The notes: generated from the letters alone by a model not told the origin. A stretch of DNA of 64,000 bases from Azorinus chamasolen (GCA_963576725.1 OY755247.1:19564957-19628956); one strand, 5' to 3'; numbered from the stretch's first letter, positions 1 to 11,328 are shown. Made by a program: numbers and translations.

Positions 1-16
1 TAGGGGAATGGGTTAA
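1..16. repeat. TTAA-MITE family A, terminal fragment
   Basis: The window opens in the last bases of an A element: GGGAATGGG followed by TTAA (13-16), the same right end as at 29031-29043. The rest lies outside the window. Confidence 0.6.
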
Positions 17-175
17 TACACTTGAGACATTGGAACTAGAACTAATTCACCACCATCGGTACCATTCTGCTCCAGAATTTATAACAGTTTATCATAAAAA
101 AAATCTTTGAACTCCAATGGAACATTCTATATGAAGCTTTACATCAATAGTTATATGAACAAGAAATCGAAGCAC

Positions 176-422
176 TTAACCCTTTCACCGCCAAATGCCG
201 CATAAATGCACCACGACAAATAGTGCTGTCCCAGATCAGACGCCGCCTTGAAAAGACTGCGTCTGATCAGGGACTTCAATTTTTGTCTCGACTCTATTTT
301 TATATCTATGCTCTATTCCTTTGAAATTTGCATTTATTTATCACGTTTCCTTATTTTACCATGTATGAGTAACAAAATTGGATTGCAGACGACAATTAGA
401 AATTTGGCGCCGAAAGGGTTAA
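176..422 (-). repeat. TTAA-MITE family C, full length
   Basis: 247 bp bounded by TTAA at 176-179 and 419-422, with termini CCCTTTC and GAAAGGG. It lies in the opposite orientation to the copies at 2552 and 32010. The off-centre hairpin has arms CAGATCAGACGCCGCC and its partner, with an A.A mismatch at the family's fixed position. Confidence 0.85.
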
Positions 423-1478
423 CCGTTATTATGCAAACAACGACCTGACTTGTATTTGCAAAAAGCTTGGATCCAGAAAAAGTATTTTCAAAGTATTTTT
501 TCAAAGTATTTTTTTTATATATTTTTCTCAGTTTGCATATAACAGGCAAAAACATGAGAACTATCCTAATTAACATCTAGATTATAAACAAATACAGTCG
601 CGTAGTATAATATGAAAAAGAATCAATATTTTAAAAGTTACTTTACATTGAGAACAACACACTCACACACATGCATACATTTACTACCGGGGATGTCTGT
701 TCCGGTTGACGGAAAGTCCCGGGACCGAAACGCACCGTAATGCACGAGTTGCACGCCTTTCTAACCATGTGCTTATAGTGACGGATTATTACGGTGATTC
801 TATATTCAAAATGGGACTAAATGATTTGTGAAACTGGATATAAAACACTGGATTTAACCGTTATGAACTGTAGGTATACAAAAAGCGTGTAAATGTTTCC
901 GTTATTTTTTCCGTTTGTTTTCGGGTGTTTTGTTTCAGGCTGCGTTGGGATCGAGTTTCGTTCCCAGCTGTTTTCGTTCTAATTTCGTATCCTGGTCGTG
1001 TCTTGGCAGCAGTTGTCTTTTCATTATTTCTTTGTTTTCCTCTCATTTATTTATTTACCTTGAACGGACATATAAGCAAATACAACTATATCATTATTTA
1101 TGCAGTACTTGTACATGTAGATCTATATCATACTTGAAAAAAAATGGAAGAAACATACAAAATTGAAAAGTGTAGTAGACGATTAGTTTTGCAGGTGACA
1201 GTACTTTACAGCGAAGGAGGTAATAACCAAAGATTGTGTAAAATTGACACAATGGCTTGAATTAACCTTGGAATCGAGATAGGAAAAAACACCCTTGTAA
1301 TTAAAATAGTAAACTGGAAACTTTAATGAATCTGTACTGATATAGCGTAAATTTCTCGCACATTTGTAGGACAAAATGATTTTCAGAAATGATCAATCTA
1401 ATATAGTATCAGTTCTGTGAAGTTTGTGTGTGCGGGCGCGTGCGTGATCTCGGCGTACGCATGTTTGTACGCACTTCA
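423..1478. other. Unassigned AT-rich stretch
   Basis: No repeat of the other families, no coding-like ORF and no RNA gene recognised. A short CA-rich run (660-680) and a GT/GC-rich run (1425-1450) are the only visible low-complexity tracts. Confidence 0.4.
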
Positions 1479-1779
1479 TTTTTAGCTCGTCTGTTTCAAA
1501 GAAAAGTCGAGCTATTGTGATCACTGGGTCGTAGGCATTGTCTGTGTTGTCGTCGTCGGCGGCGTGCAAAAACTCGAAAAGTATAAGATGTATTAACATG
1601 AAACTTCATTGGTTAGTAGATCTCATGGAAGGGAAGGTCCCTACATAAGAACCATAACTCTTTGTTTCAAAATTTTGGAGTTATGGCCCTGTTGTATATT
1701 CATATTTTCATATTTTTTTTTATTTAGCTGGACAAGCACCAAACCAGACGAGCACTGGCGCCGCCCGCGGCTCTTGTTA
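1479..1779 (+). repeat. Bivalve-type interspersed repeat R1
   Basis: Starts TTTTAGCTCGTCTG, has a subterminal hairpin (TAGCTCG ... CGAGCTA), a GTCGTCGTCGGCGGCG tract and an inner GGAGTTATGGCCCT motif, and ends with CCAGACGAGC, the inverse of its start. A second copy is at 46961-47248. I recall this type as frequent in bivalve sequence; its transposon class is unclear. Confidence 0.6.
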
Positions 1780-2551
1780 CTTCTGGGACGACTGTGCGTT
1801 TTACATGCCAATTCCTGTCTGATTTTTATTGAACGGTTTTGGTCTGTGAGAGGAAAATTCATTGGCTGATTGCAAAGATCATGTAATTGGTTTCTGAAAT
1901 AGTTTTATTGTTGGAGTTACTCAACAATCTTTTTTATCATGACTTTTAATCTTTTATGTGAAACAAAGTCATCTGATATAGATAAAGCATATATAAAAAC
2001 AATAAAAGGTAATTAGGCATATAAATTTGCTAGTCCCTCTCAAAGAATTACGGATGAAGACTGGATGTAGCCCCATTATTTCAGTTCCCAGATGTGATGC
2101 GGGGACAGGAATTAAAGGGTTTAAAAGTAATTATTATGTGTTGCTAACTTAGAAGCCAGATATATATATACGAGAGTGCCTCTAGTACGCTGTTCTGTAT
2201 ACAATATACTGTTGAAAGATTATTTTCGATGACGTTGATGTTATGCATCAACGTTTTCTTGTATGTCATTTATCAGTCCATAACGTTTAAACAGAAAGTA
2301 TAATTTTTTACTTTTATTCGCAAAGACTATTTTACTTCAACTACAGATACAGGATGTGTTAGAATACTAGCGTCTTGCACATGTTGAAATCCAACCTGAA
2401 TCGCTTCGCGGTGTCACCTAACCCATACCTGCCTCGGTCATGTGTAGTAGGTTTCTGCAACTAACTCTTGGTGCCAAGATATTTTAGTATGCAAGCAATG
2501 TCGTCTGCTTTATGTTTTACGGTTGATTTTTTTCTTTCTTCAAATTTGTCT
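1780..2551. other. Unassigned AT-rich stretch
   Basis: No gene, RNA or known repeat recognised. A short TATATATATA run lies near 2160. Confidence 0.4.
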
Positions 2552-2794
2552 TTAACCCTTTCGGCGCCAAATTTCTAATTGTCGTCTGCAATCCAAGTTT
2601 GTTATATCATTTGGTAAAAAGGAAATGAGATAAATAAATACAAATTTCAAAGGAATAAAGTAAAGATATTGAAATAGAAATTGAGACAAAAAGTGAAGTC
2701 CCTGATCAGACGCCGCCTTGAGTAGGCGGCGTCTGATGTGAGACTGCACTATTTGTCGTGTGCATTTATGCTACATCGGCGGTGAAAGGGTTAA
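2552..2794 (+). repeat. TTAA-MITE family C, full length
   Basis: 243 bp with TTAA at both ends (2552-2555, 2791-2794). The left end reads CCCTTTCGGCGCCAAA; the right end reads GGCGGTGAAAGGG. Hairpin arms lie around 2703-2745, centred on CCTTGAGTAGG. Confidence 0.85.
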
Positions 2795-2945
2795 ATATAC
2801 ACAAGCAGTTTGTCAAACAGTTTGGATCCTGATGAGATGCCGAATTACGTTCAACTGGGTTCAGACGATTTGCAAATGTTATCACGGATTTGCCAATTGC
2901 AGCAAGCTCTGTCAGTCGCTCTCCGGAGACTTCGGCAGCGAATGA
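2795..2945 (+). repeat. TTAA-MITE family D, degenerate fragment
   Basis: Directly follows the C element. CAAACAGTTTGGATCCTGAT at about 2813 is the D left hairpin arm; the right arm is decayed (GGGTTCAGACGATTTGC). No TTAA end is preserved on the right. Confidence 0.55.
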
Positions 2946-3137
2946 CTTAAAAGTATATGGCGGTCTCCACGATGGTGGTGATGATGTGGGTATTCGTGAA
3001 ATTATTTATGTCATCCCACTGAGGAATGTCTTTCCCGCGGCAAATGTGATCCAAAATTTAAACGTAATAGGGATATGCTATTTTGAATACACCCCAGTTT
3101 GTGTATTGGGTAGTCAAGTGCTGTATTTTCATTCCAC

Positions 3138-3373
3138 TTAACCCTTTCTCTGTTTAATTTTCATGTAAGAAATAATGATATCATGAATATTTATTAGATA
3201 ATGTTTTATCTTGGCATATGTACACATGCTGTTTGGGCTCATGCTGAAACTGTAGAATCGGGCCTATATTATAGCATACACAAACAGAACCGACCCTGAA
3301 ATAGGAACCGTCTGATCTGGGTCTATTCTGTTTGCAAAACATGAAAATGCGTTTATATGATGGAAATAGTTAA
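3138..3373 (+). repeat. TTAA-MITE family B, eroded hairpin
   Basis: 236 bp between TTAA at 3138-3141 and 3370-3373. It carries the B left segment (ATGTAAGAAATAATGA, AACTGTAGAATC), then CAAACAGAACCGACCCTGA and GTCTGATCTGGGTCTA. Part of the left hairpin arm is missing. Confidence 0.7.
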
Positions 3374-3467
3374 CAAAATGTTAATGCCTTGTTTATCCAT
3401 TCAGATAGAGGTCGGATCGGCTTGTTGGAACTAGACGATCTTGGCCAATTGGTTAAATCTTAGGCTA

Positions 3468-3875
3468 CAACTCTAGATAAAATGCGTCAATTGAAACATT
3501 TTCGGGGATAACTTCTTTATTTCTCAACCAAATCCTACATTATGACTACAGTAAAATCTCTCTATAACGGCCACTAAATTGTGTGAATTAGTTGGTATTT
3601 AGGGTAGGTGGTTGCTTAAAGCAAGGTGAAAGTAAAACAGAACGCTCCTATAGGAACGTTCTGTTTTACTTTCACCTTGCTTTAAGCAGCCACCTGCCTT
3701 TAACACAAAATACGTGATGTAATTTAGTGGCCGTTATAGAGAGGTTTTACTGTAATATACGTATATACATACTGTAGTCTTTAGAATTGTCTCGAAGAGA
3801 ATAGTCAGAACATAGGGTTTGGTGGAGAAATGACCAGTTCAGAACCTGAGTACCCACAGGCATCTGTTGCTCTGT
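3468..3875. repeat. Foldback family G copy, interrupted by an E element
   Basis: Left arm (AGATAAAATGCGTCAATTG, TATTTCTCAACCAAATCC) ends at 3546; the right arm (GTCTTTAGAATTGTCTCGAAG, GGGTTTGGTGGAGAAATGA) resumes after 3755. The E element at 3547-3754 splits it at a TA, so G was there first. Confidence 0.65.
3547..3754. repeat. TA-MITE family E, full length, nested in G
   Basis: Near-perfect foldback of about 208 bp with CAGTAAAATCTCTCTATAAC at the left, its inverse at the right, and TA on both sides. The central tip GCTCCTATAGGAAC is one base off the common 14-mer. The TIR resembles pogo/Tigger-type termini; no transposase is present. Confidence 0.85.
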
Positions 3876-3898
3876 TAGGCTGCAGGCATATTCAATAT

Positions 3899-4131
3899 TT
3901 AACTCATTCTCTCCTAGGCTAATTGAGACCCAACCTTTTTTAATATACCTACCGAACCGAAAAGGAGCATTTACTAAAGCGAAGGAAAACATTAGAAATT
4001 CGTAGTTTGAAACCATTGTGATAAATAGAGCATTTGCTCCTATAGGAGCAAATGCTCTATTTTTCACAATGGTTTCATAAAGTGACTTCTATAGATGCGC
4101 AAAAATGTGTCACTAGGGGATAGTGTGTTAA
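3899..4131. repeat. TTAA-MITE family A, full length
   Basis: TTAA at 3899-3902 and 4128-4131. Central palindrome CCATTGTGATAAATAGAGCA and its inverse, with the exact 14-mer GCTCCTATAGGAGC at the dyad (about 4036). Termini have drifted (ACTCATTCTC). Confidence 0.8.
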
Positions 4132-4193
4132 TTAATTTGGACTTTGCAGCAAATGAAGCCGCTCTGTCCATGATAAGGTATCGATAATGTTTA

Positions 4194-4413
4194 TTAACCA
4201 TTTACTCAATGTATATCCATGTAAAACTACTGCCAGCATTTATATTAATTAGCTGAAATTTTAGAAAGGCATTGTGAACAATAAAATTTGCAGAAAAAAA
4301 ACTGCAGAACCGATCAATCAATGGGCATCCATGATCAGAGGACTCCTACTGAAGCCGTCTGATCTGGATCTACTCTGTTTGCAAAGGCATCTCTAAGTCT
4401 CTGAGGAGTAAAG
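4194..4413 (+). repeat. TTAA-MITE family B, degenerate
   Basis: Begins TTAACCATTTACTCAATG and ends near GAGGAGTAAAGG. The right hairpin arm GCCGTCTGATCTGGATCTAC and TCTGTTTGCAAAGGC are clear; the left half is decayed. Confidence 0.6.
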
Positions 4414-4586
4414 GATGAACCTGAATAATGTGTTTCTTCAGATGCTAATAGGAATCGACCATAATTGATAATACAGGCTCAGCGACTGGTCTTTCTGAAT
4501 CTACACTGATTTTGCAACTTTGGATTGTGCTCAAAAACCTTTTCCTAAAATATGGTCACGCTTATGTTATGCTGACCCTTTGAACT

Positions 4587-4771
4587 TTAACCTATTCCCA
4601 CAAAATAATGTCTTTTGATGCCTCTGTAAAAGTCACTTTTTGAAACCATTGTGTTAAATAGTTCCAATACTACACAAATCTAAAATTTTCCTTTTCTCTA
4701 GTTAATGCTCCTCTCCGGTAGTTTTATGCAAAGTGTTGGGTATAAAAATAGCCTACGAAGGAAAAGGTTAA
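4587..4771. repeat. TTAA-MITE family A, palindrome lost
   Basis: TTAA at 4587-4590 and 4768-4771. Both family A flanks are present (CTGTAAAAGTCAC; TTCCTTTTCTCTAGTTAATG), but the roughly 70-bp palindrome is reduced to CATTGTGTTAAATAG. Confidence 0.75.
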
Positions 4772-5401
4772 GACAGCTATATTACATTGAATCTCATTTG
4801 CAAAAACACCTCATAATATCTTTTTTGTCTGCAAATGTAACACTGTGCCAATATACTAAGTGTCAATGTAGTTAAAATGGAAAATCAATGTCTACAATGA
4901 GACACTAGTTGAATTAGTATAATATTCCAGACATGTCACGAGCAAAGATACCCCAAACCTCTGTGAAATTGAGTAGAACTAGATCAGCTGCTAGTTTGAA
5001 AAAGGCGATGGTATACAACATACGCTCGCTAATCTGTACACTCAAATCAGTATCATTATCGATTTAAAAGAAGTTATATATACTATATATATATTCTTCT
5101 TTACTAAAATTTCGAATTACCAATGTTTTACGCTTTATGCGTTACTTCTGACCTGCATTAAGCAACTATTACATGCTTTAAAGAAGAAGCATTATAGGCT
5201 TCACGTTAATGGTCGCTTACGACAGGTTTAATGTACACCCAGTATGTGAATAAACAGTGTATACATTTATGGTAATATGGTAAACCTCTCTTAAAATGTC
5301 ATTCGGGGCGCCTATATGTTGGCCCTTGGGGCTAATGGTATTGCAAAACAAAACACACACAAAAACTCCTAAATGATTGCTTTCGTCATCTGCTTTGAAC
5401 C
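4772..5401. other. Unassigned AT-rich stretch
   Basis: No gene or family member recognised. A short dyad TATATATACTATATATATA is at about 5078. Confidence 0.4.
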
Positions 5402-6016
5402 CATTAACGTATAGTGTCCCTTAAAAGGGTCATGTGCAAAAAAGTGTAGACCCAGATCAAAGGGGCACTGTAGGAGACATCTGATAAGGGTCTGTGCTGT
5501 GTACTTTACAACTTACTTACCAAGGGTGACATTTTCAAAACACAAACTGTTTGGCACAAAACTGAAGAAAAAATAAAATAAAAGACGACAATTCATTTTT
5601 TCAGCAATACTTGATAGTGAAAAAGTGGCATACTACATGTACCAGTTTGTATTTATTAACATTTGACTGATATGTCTGTTGATGCCTTTGCGGTATGCTC
5701 TTTTTGCTTGAATGTAGAATGACAGATCTTCTTCTGCAGTTTATGCTAAGTTTAGACATTCACTTGCTCATAATGCCATTATAAAACTTCAGCTCGTTGA
5801 AATCTGTAGATCATTATTTCTTACATGACTATTCATTAGGGAAATATTAGCCCGAACCCTGTTGCATATTCATGTTAGAAATAATGACATCATGGATATT
5901 CATTAGCTGAATTGTGTTGTGGCATTTGTTACACATACTGTTTTGCTATTGGTAGAAACTGTAGAGTCAGATCAATTATAATTCCATAGAGCAAACCAGA
6001 TGCTCTTCAGTACAAT
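5402..6016. repeat. Two decayed family B pieces
   Basis: A core piece at 5402-5520 (GTGTAGACCCAGATCAAAGG ... TCTGATAAGGGTCTG) and a left-half piece at 5855-6005 (ATTCATGTTAGAAATAATGA, AACTGTAGAGTCAGATC). About 300 bp of unassigned DNA separates them. Confidence 0.5.
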
Positions 6017-6268
6017 CTAACCCTTTCGGCACCAAGTTTCTATGTGTCGTGTGCAGACCAGTTTTATTAAATCATTCGGTAAAATATGGAAATGAAATAA
6101 ATCAATGCAAATTTCAAAGGAATAGAGCATAAATATAGAAATGGAGTTTTAGACAAAAAGTGAAGTCCCTGATTAGACGCTGCCTTGAAAAGGCGGCGTC
6201 TGATCTGGGACTGCACTACATGTATTTGTCGTGGTGCATTTTTGCGACATTGGCGGTGAAAGGGTTAA
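6017..6268 (+). repeat. TTAA-MITE family C, full length
   Basis: 252 bp, left CTAACCCTTTCGGC (one base off TTAA), right TTAA at 6265-6268. Hairpin CTGATTAGACGCTGCC and GGCGGCGTCTGATCTGG carries the T.T mismatch. A B-type core fragment follows at 6390-6455. Confidence 0.85.
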
Positions 6269-6540
6269 ATCTGTCGCGTGCTGAATGTAGCTGTAACGGC
6301 AAATTTATAGAACATAAAAGCTCCATATGAAAGTACGATACAAGTAAAGGCAATTAGTTTTTTTAACTATCAAAGTGCAGGAATCGACAACATAAACATT
6401 TGCAAATAGTGTAGACCCAGATCAAAGTCTTTGATCGGGGTTTGCTATGTTTGTCATACAATAATTTGATAAAAAAAAATATTTGATAAAATTAATGTTA
6501 AGAAAGGGAGGGGCCAGTTAAAATATTGAACAGGTTACGG

Positions 6541-6773
6541 GTAACCATTTCCCGCATATAAACGTGTTTTCGCGTATTTGCAAACAAAGTAGACCCAGAT
6601 CAGACGGCTTCTATAGGAGCCGTCTGATAATCGTCTGCTCTGTTTGGCAATGGAATTTGAAAGATATGTTTCTGTACTTTCTAAAATGGCTACAATATCC
6701 CCCTATATTTTGTTAGTTTGACCATGAATATTCAGTAGGTATTGGAATAAACGTAGAACAGGGCTAGGGTTAA
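6541..6773 (-). repeat. TTAA-MITE family B
   Basis: Left end GTAACCATTTCCC (GTAA for TTAA), right TTAA at 6770-6773. Hairpin CAGATCAGACGGCTTC / TATAGGAGCCGTCTGA; the CCCA orientation marks it as inverted relative to the copy at 21730. Confidence 0.75.
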
Positions 6774-6938
6774 ACAAGGAGAGTCTAAATTTGCGTGAAA
6801 AACATTCCACTGTCACGTATATTTTTATATAAGCTCAAGATTTTACCACTCTTCTTTGTCTTAAAATCAATTTAAAATACGATAGATACCGATACCCGCT
6901 CCTACTATATGTTATTTCATATCACGATCCCATAAAGG

Positions 6939-7546
6939 CAGGTTCCCACTTCCGTTCAGATCAACTCGATCAAATTCCCCGATTAAGCTCGACCGAAGGC
7001 ATGTACACGAGTTCTTCTCGACCTCTACTCGAACATACACGACCCCTCGCGATCATTCACGACTCCTCCACGACGTCAACTCAACAATCACTCCGTTCTC
7101 TGCTCGACTATCTCGACCCGGATACTATCCCTACACGATCTCTACCTGATCAACTTGACCTCTGCTCGATCTCTACCCGACCAGATCGTCATGGGCGTAC
7201 TTGCGTCGATCGGGTATTACTCGAGTAGAGGTCGAGATGATCGGGTGCAGACCGGGCAGATGACTTCACCCCGACCGCACCAGATCTCTACATGATTGTC
7301 TCCCGATAAACTCGACCCTCTACTCGATGAGTCTCCATCAATACCCGACCGCTTCCTGGTCGCTTCTCGTGCCTACTCGATCTCTACCCGAATTTTTTGA
7401 ACATGTCCAAATAATTCGGAATGGGAGTCCGAGCGATTCCGACAAAGGTCGACCTTCCCGATCACTCCCGATCACTCATTCCCAGCGAGCCAGAGCAGTA
7501 CCCGATCATTTTGTCGGGCTTGATCTTATCGACAGTGGGAACTTAG
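6939..7546. mobile_element. Element I: GC-rich non-autonomous transposon with 34-bp imperfect TIRs
   Basis: The left end AGGTTCCCACT (6940) mirrors the right end AGTGGGAACTTA (7534-7545); similarity continues inward for about 34 bp. The 600-bp interior is much richer in G+C than its flanks and is full of CTCGACC, CCCGATC and CTCTACCCGA motifs on both strands. The open frames inside are by-products of these motifs. No target duplication could be set by eye. Confidence 0.6.
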
Positions 7547-7734
7547 CTTAATAGACATCATCCGTCAAGAAGGCACTAATACAGTGGTTATTTCTGGTCA
7601 ACCGTTCCTCGATGACATGCTGCCGGTTTGTTCAATGGTTTGACAAATGACATTTCCTTTACCAGAAGTTCTTGATCTAATTCCTTGGTACATCATCGAT
7701 CTTTGCCTGTAGTGTATGTTCAGACAAGTCATCT

Positions 7735-7912
7735 GGGTCCATGTTTATAAAGCTTTTAGTTGAGTCTGAGTTTTGTTCTCAAGCTTTTGATTGGTCAGAT
7801 TTGAATTCTCAAGCTTTTGATTGGTCAGATTTGAGCCAAAGGCTCAAATCTGACCAATCAAAAGCTTGAGAACGTACTCAGACTCAACTAAAAGTTTTAT
7901 AAGCATGGACCC
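7735..7912 (+). repeat. Foldback family F, copy 1 with a doubled left arm
   Basis: Termini GGGTCCATG and CATGGACCC are inverted. Long arms (AGTTGAGTCTGAG, CAAGCTTTTGATTGG) meet at TTTGAGCCAAAGGCTCAAA. The left arm contains a tandem duplication of about 30 bp (TTCTCAAGCTTTTGATTGG twice) absent from the right arm. Confidence 0.8.
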
Positions 7913-8897
7913 TGATCAAGGTGTATCTCACTGTTATATGTGCTGATCTGTGCAAGCGTCTCTGTTATAGTGACTGATCTGTGTCTATACTAAATGCATT
8001 AATCTCAAATCACGCGATTCTTTGTTCTGTTCATTTCATTCGACGTCTCATCTGGATCCAAATTGTTTTCAAATCTAATCACAAATTTGTCCGTAGCGAG
8101 CTTAAAGATGCACGTATATTTAACCAACTTTGTGCAGTGTTCAATTATTTTGTTAGGTAAAACGCTGTCCCTGGAGAATATACCAGATACACAATTATGG
8201 TTCCTGGGCTGTGTCATTATTGACAATGGCGTGCGTTTGCTCTTAAATGACGCTGTTCATTTCACAGTATTTCGTACAAATTAACCCTGATTCCGCCGAC
8301 ATTTTGTGCCGATTAAAACCGTGATATATTGTAAATATTTACCTACCTACGATTTGTTCTAGCCTTAGAGAAACCAATTATTCGAGTTTGAAACAGTTTA
8401 GATCTTAATGGGACGCCTCGTCTTGATCCAAGCTGATTGCAAATGAGAGTAGCCAGGTAGTGATCGGCTTGATAAGGGTGTATATAATGCATTGTGCATT
8501 TGTCTTTGTTGTGCTCATAGTTTGGAGTTGTCTAATATCATTTAACTAATAAGTACTTTTATCTTGATAATATCACATTTTCAAGAGGATTTTGAATGAC
8601 AAACAGTGCAGACTCGTAGACTAAATCGACTCGTCTGGGTACTCTTATCTGGGACCACACTGTTTTCAACAGTTCGATATTTGTTTTTTCCCGTGCTTAA
8701 AGGATCAAATTCGTGCAAAACTGTGAAGCTATATAATTCTGAAAAGGATTTCTATGTAAAAAATATTTTCAAGACTTTAATGTTAAAACACGAGCGTAAT
8801 AATAATATTTACAATGAAGTACCTCCTATATTGTCAAGTAGTTACCAACATTCTTTATATTTATTTCACAATTGTAATGTTTGCAAGAGTATGTCTC
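7913..8897. other. Unassigned DNA with short D/B hairpin-arm relics
   Basis: No gene recognised. Isolated arm relics: CATCTGGATCCAAATTG (8048), AAACAGTTTAGATCTTAAT (8392) and CAAACAGTGCAGACTCG (8601) with CACTGTTTTCAAC (8658). Confidence 0.4.
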
Positions 8898-9138
8898 TTA
8901 ACACCTTCCCAGTTGAATACTCGTGCAAGAAATAATGACATAATGAATAGTTTAGCTGAAGTTTTGTATCACGTGCACATAGGAATGTTTCTTATTGGTT
9001 GGTTCTGCAGTCAGATCTGTTATAATTTCATAAGCTAGCCGAGCAGACTCTGATAAAAACAGCTCCTACAGTAGCTGCCTGTCTGTGTCATCTCTGTTTG
9101 CAAAGGCTTTTGAAAATGCGTATACATGTACATGAAAG
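8898..9138 (+). repeat. TTAA-MITE family B, eroded
   Basis: TTAA at 8898-8901, then the B left segment (GCAAGAAATAATGACATAAT, TTAGCTGAA) and a degenerate hairpin (CGAGCAGACTCTGAT; CTCTGTTTGCAAAGGC). The right TTAA is not clear, so the end is approximate. Confidence 0.6.
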
Positions 9139-9159
9139 ATAGGATAGACAGTATATAAA

Positions 9160-9478
9160 TCGTTTACTATAATAATATTGCACGAGCTTTAGCGAGTGTC
9201 ATATTCATTATAGTAAACAAGTTTCATGAAAACAATTTGCAATGAACACGACTGTGAGATTCTTTTTATCACATAAGCCTTACAAATGGCATAGAACATG
9301 AAACAGGCTACAGTTGATGACTGTTTCGGCCATTGCTTATAAACAGCGTAGTAATACAACGGACGACGCAAATGGAGCGCTACGATTGGCTAACACTTGA
9401 ATGAGCGCTACGATTGGCTAACGATTGATTATTTGCATAAAAATGCACTATACGGCACTTTGTTACGGCACTCCCACA
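9160..9478 (+). repeat. Family J interspersed repeat, copy 1
   Basis: Left part is a hairpin (GTTTACTATAAT ... ATTATAGTAAAC); right part ends GGCACTCCCACA. The inner motif AGCGCTACGATTGGCTAA occurs twice. Other copies: 16470-16745 (inverted) and 34588-34872. Confidence 0.7.
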
Positions 9479-9484
9479 AGGCAG

Positions 9485-9591
9485 ATTATGTAATAAATCA
9501 GTATATCGGATAGGATAGACAACAGATCAGTATATCGGATAGGAGAGACAACAAATCAGTAAATTGTATAGGATAGACAATAAATCAGTAT
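9485..9591. repeat. Short tandem repeat, about 30-bp unit, 3-4 copies
   Basis: AATCAGTATATCGGATAGGA followed by GAGACAAC or TAGACAAC repeats, with small variants (AAATTGTATAGG in unit 3). It fills the gap between J copy 1 and the E element. Confidence 0.75.
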
Positions 9592-9790
9592 ATATCCATA
9601 ACGGCCACTTAATTACATCAGATATTTTGTGTTAAAGGCAGGTGGCTGCTAAAAGTAAGGTAAAAGTAAAACAGAACGCTCCTATAGGAGCGTTCTGTTT
9701 TACTTTCACCTTGCTTTATGCATCCACCTGCCCTAAATACCAACTAATTAACACAATTTAATGCCCATTATAGAGAGGTTTTACTGTATA
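9592..9790. repeat. TA-MITE family E, left terminus missing
   Basis: Starts within the TIR (CCATAACGGCCAC) and ends with the full right TIR TTTTACTGTA. The exact 14-mer GCTCCTATAGGAGC sits at the dyad (about 9674). The left tip is lost at the junction with the tandem repeat. Confidence 0.8.
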
Positions 9791-10071
9791 ATAAAATAAC
9801 GCTGATGAGACCACATAATTTGGGAGTCTGTAAAAGCAGCTTGGTTGCTAAATGCTGGATGAAAGTAATTCAGAGAGCTCCTGTAGGATCTTCCTACATT
9901 ATGCTTCTTTAAAGAGGTCGTACTAACGAGATTGTAATGTAAACCATTATAAGGTCCTGGCGTCATTCTTAAAAAGGTCGTTGTGTCATTCTTATAAAAG
10001 TCTTGATGTCATGTGTGATTTTAAAAAAAGTCCTGGTATCATTTGTAAAATATCGTGGTGTTTTTTTCACA

Positions 10072-10298
10072 TTAACCTATTCCCTCATATTGACGACTTT
10101 TGACGGCTCTATAAAAGTCACTTTGTGAAACCATTGTGATAAATAGAGCATTTGCTCCTATTGGAGCAAATACTCTATTTATCACAATGGTTTCAAACTA
10201 CAACATTCTAAAATGTTCCTTTTCTCTAGTTAATGCTCCTTTTCGGTAGATTTATTCAAAGAGGTTGCATCTAAAATAGCGTATGAGGTAATGGGTAA
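10072..10298. repeat. TTAA-MITE family A, near full length
   Basis: Left TTAA at 10072-10075, right end ATGGGTAAA (TTAA mutated). Palindrome arms around 10128-10197 with tip GCTCCTATTGGAGC, one base off the common 14-mer. Confidence 0.8.
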
Positions 10299-10621
10299 AA
10301 CTTGCTCATGAACAGTCTCAATAAAATCGAGTCTGCAATTTTATCTGCAAGTTTGTCTGCAATTTTGTTTTTTCACATTGCTACTTTCGAAGGATCTCAT
10401 ACATTCAGAATTTTTGCAATTATATATTGGTTCTACTGCAATGCTTCCATTTCATTCCATTTCATTCCGTTTCATGTTGATTTGATTGAAATACCGAGAA
10501 TGCCGTTGAAATTCCGCTATCACTACGGGTGGTACAACACTCGCTATGGAGAAAACAATACCAGCCATAATGACAGGCTACGACTAAATCCAGTTTAACA
10601 TTTGCACGGGCAAACAAAGCA

Positions 10622-10812
10622 TTAAAACCTCTCTAAACCGGACCTTAATATTAGTTTCAATACCGATCCTTTAGACAGGTTGACAGCTTAATGCAGGTTG
10701 AAGGTCATGCAGAAAGCTCATCTAGACTTCCACCCTGCATTAAGTAGCCACTTACCCCAACATACATAAATTGTTCTTTATCTAAATTCCGGTTTAGAGA
10801 GGTTTTACTGTG
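10622..10812. repeat. TA-MITE family H (sister of E)
   Basis: Left AAAACCTCTCTAAACCGG, right CCGGTTTAGAGAGGTTTTAC. The inner arms TTAATGCAGGTTGAAGG and CCACCCTGCATTAAG are imperfect and the hairpin tip is reduced. Confidence 0.75.
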
Positions 10813-11179
10813 TAGCTTAGTGAACTGATGCAAATTTGTATTTCAAATGTATCTATGTTTCTGTAAAAATACATTGCTAATATGGTCGTTTGGAAGCTGT
10901 TTGTTAAGCAAAAACTACAGATCATGACGAGAGGACCATAAAAATGTTCTCTTGTCTGGGTCTGCAATGTTCTCATAATTACAACCCTATTAAGGGACAC
11001 TGTGCTTAGTTTACGCATCTCATTTTGACCTCTGAACGTTACAAACATATTGGACCCAGCGCGCTAAAGATTAAAGAATAGGATTTATCGAATGCGCCTG
11101 GAACCATACCACTTTGGTTGAATGGATACTATTTTAACCCTAGCCCTGCATGTTGTAAAGTGTCTGCTCATCTTTAGAA

Positions 11180-11328
11180 ATATTCAATTTTGACTACTTC
11201 CGATTCAATCAAGCTTTTGAGAAATCATTGACCGAGTGTCAAACAGCTCGTATCCTGGTGAGACAAAGAGTTACTCTGCGTCGCATATGTTCCAAGCTGT
11301 TTGCAAATGCGAGATTAGAGGGTTAACC
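11180..11328 (+). repeat. Family D, degenerate copy
   Basis: Shares with 28686-28819 the run TTCCGATTC...TTGAGAAAT(C/T)ATT and GTGTCAAACAG. Hairpin arms are decayed (CCTGGTGAGACAAAGAGTTA). Ends at GGGTTAAC. Confidence 0.55.

Noticed and set aside
3631..3690. microRNA precursors from the many hairpins
   Set aside because: The hairpins are repeated MITE palindromes with both arms nearly perfect; nothing marks any one as a miRNA gene, though they could feed small-RNA pathways.
7001..7551. Two plus-strand ORFs of about 75 codons
   Set aside because: They lie within element I and reflect its stop-poor short motifs.
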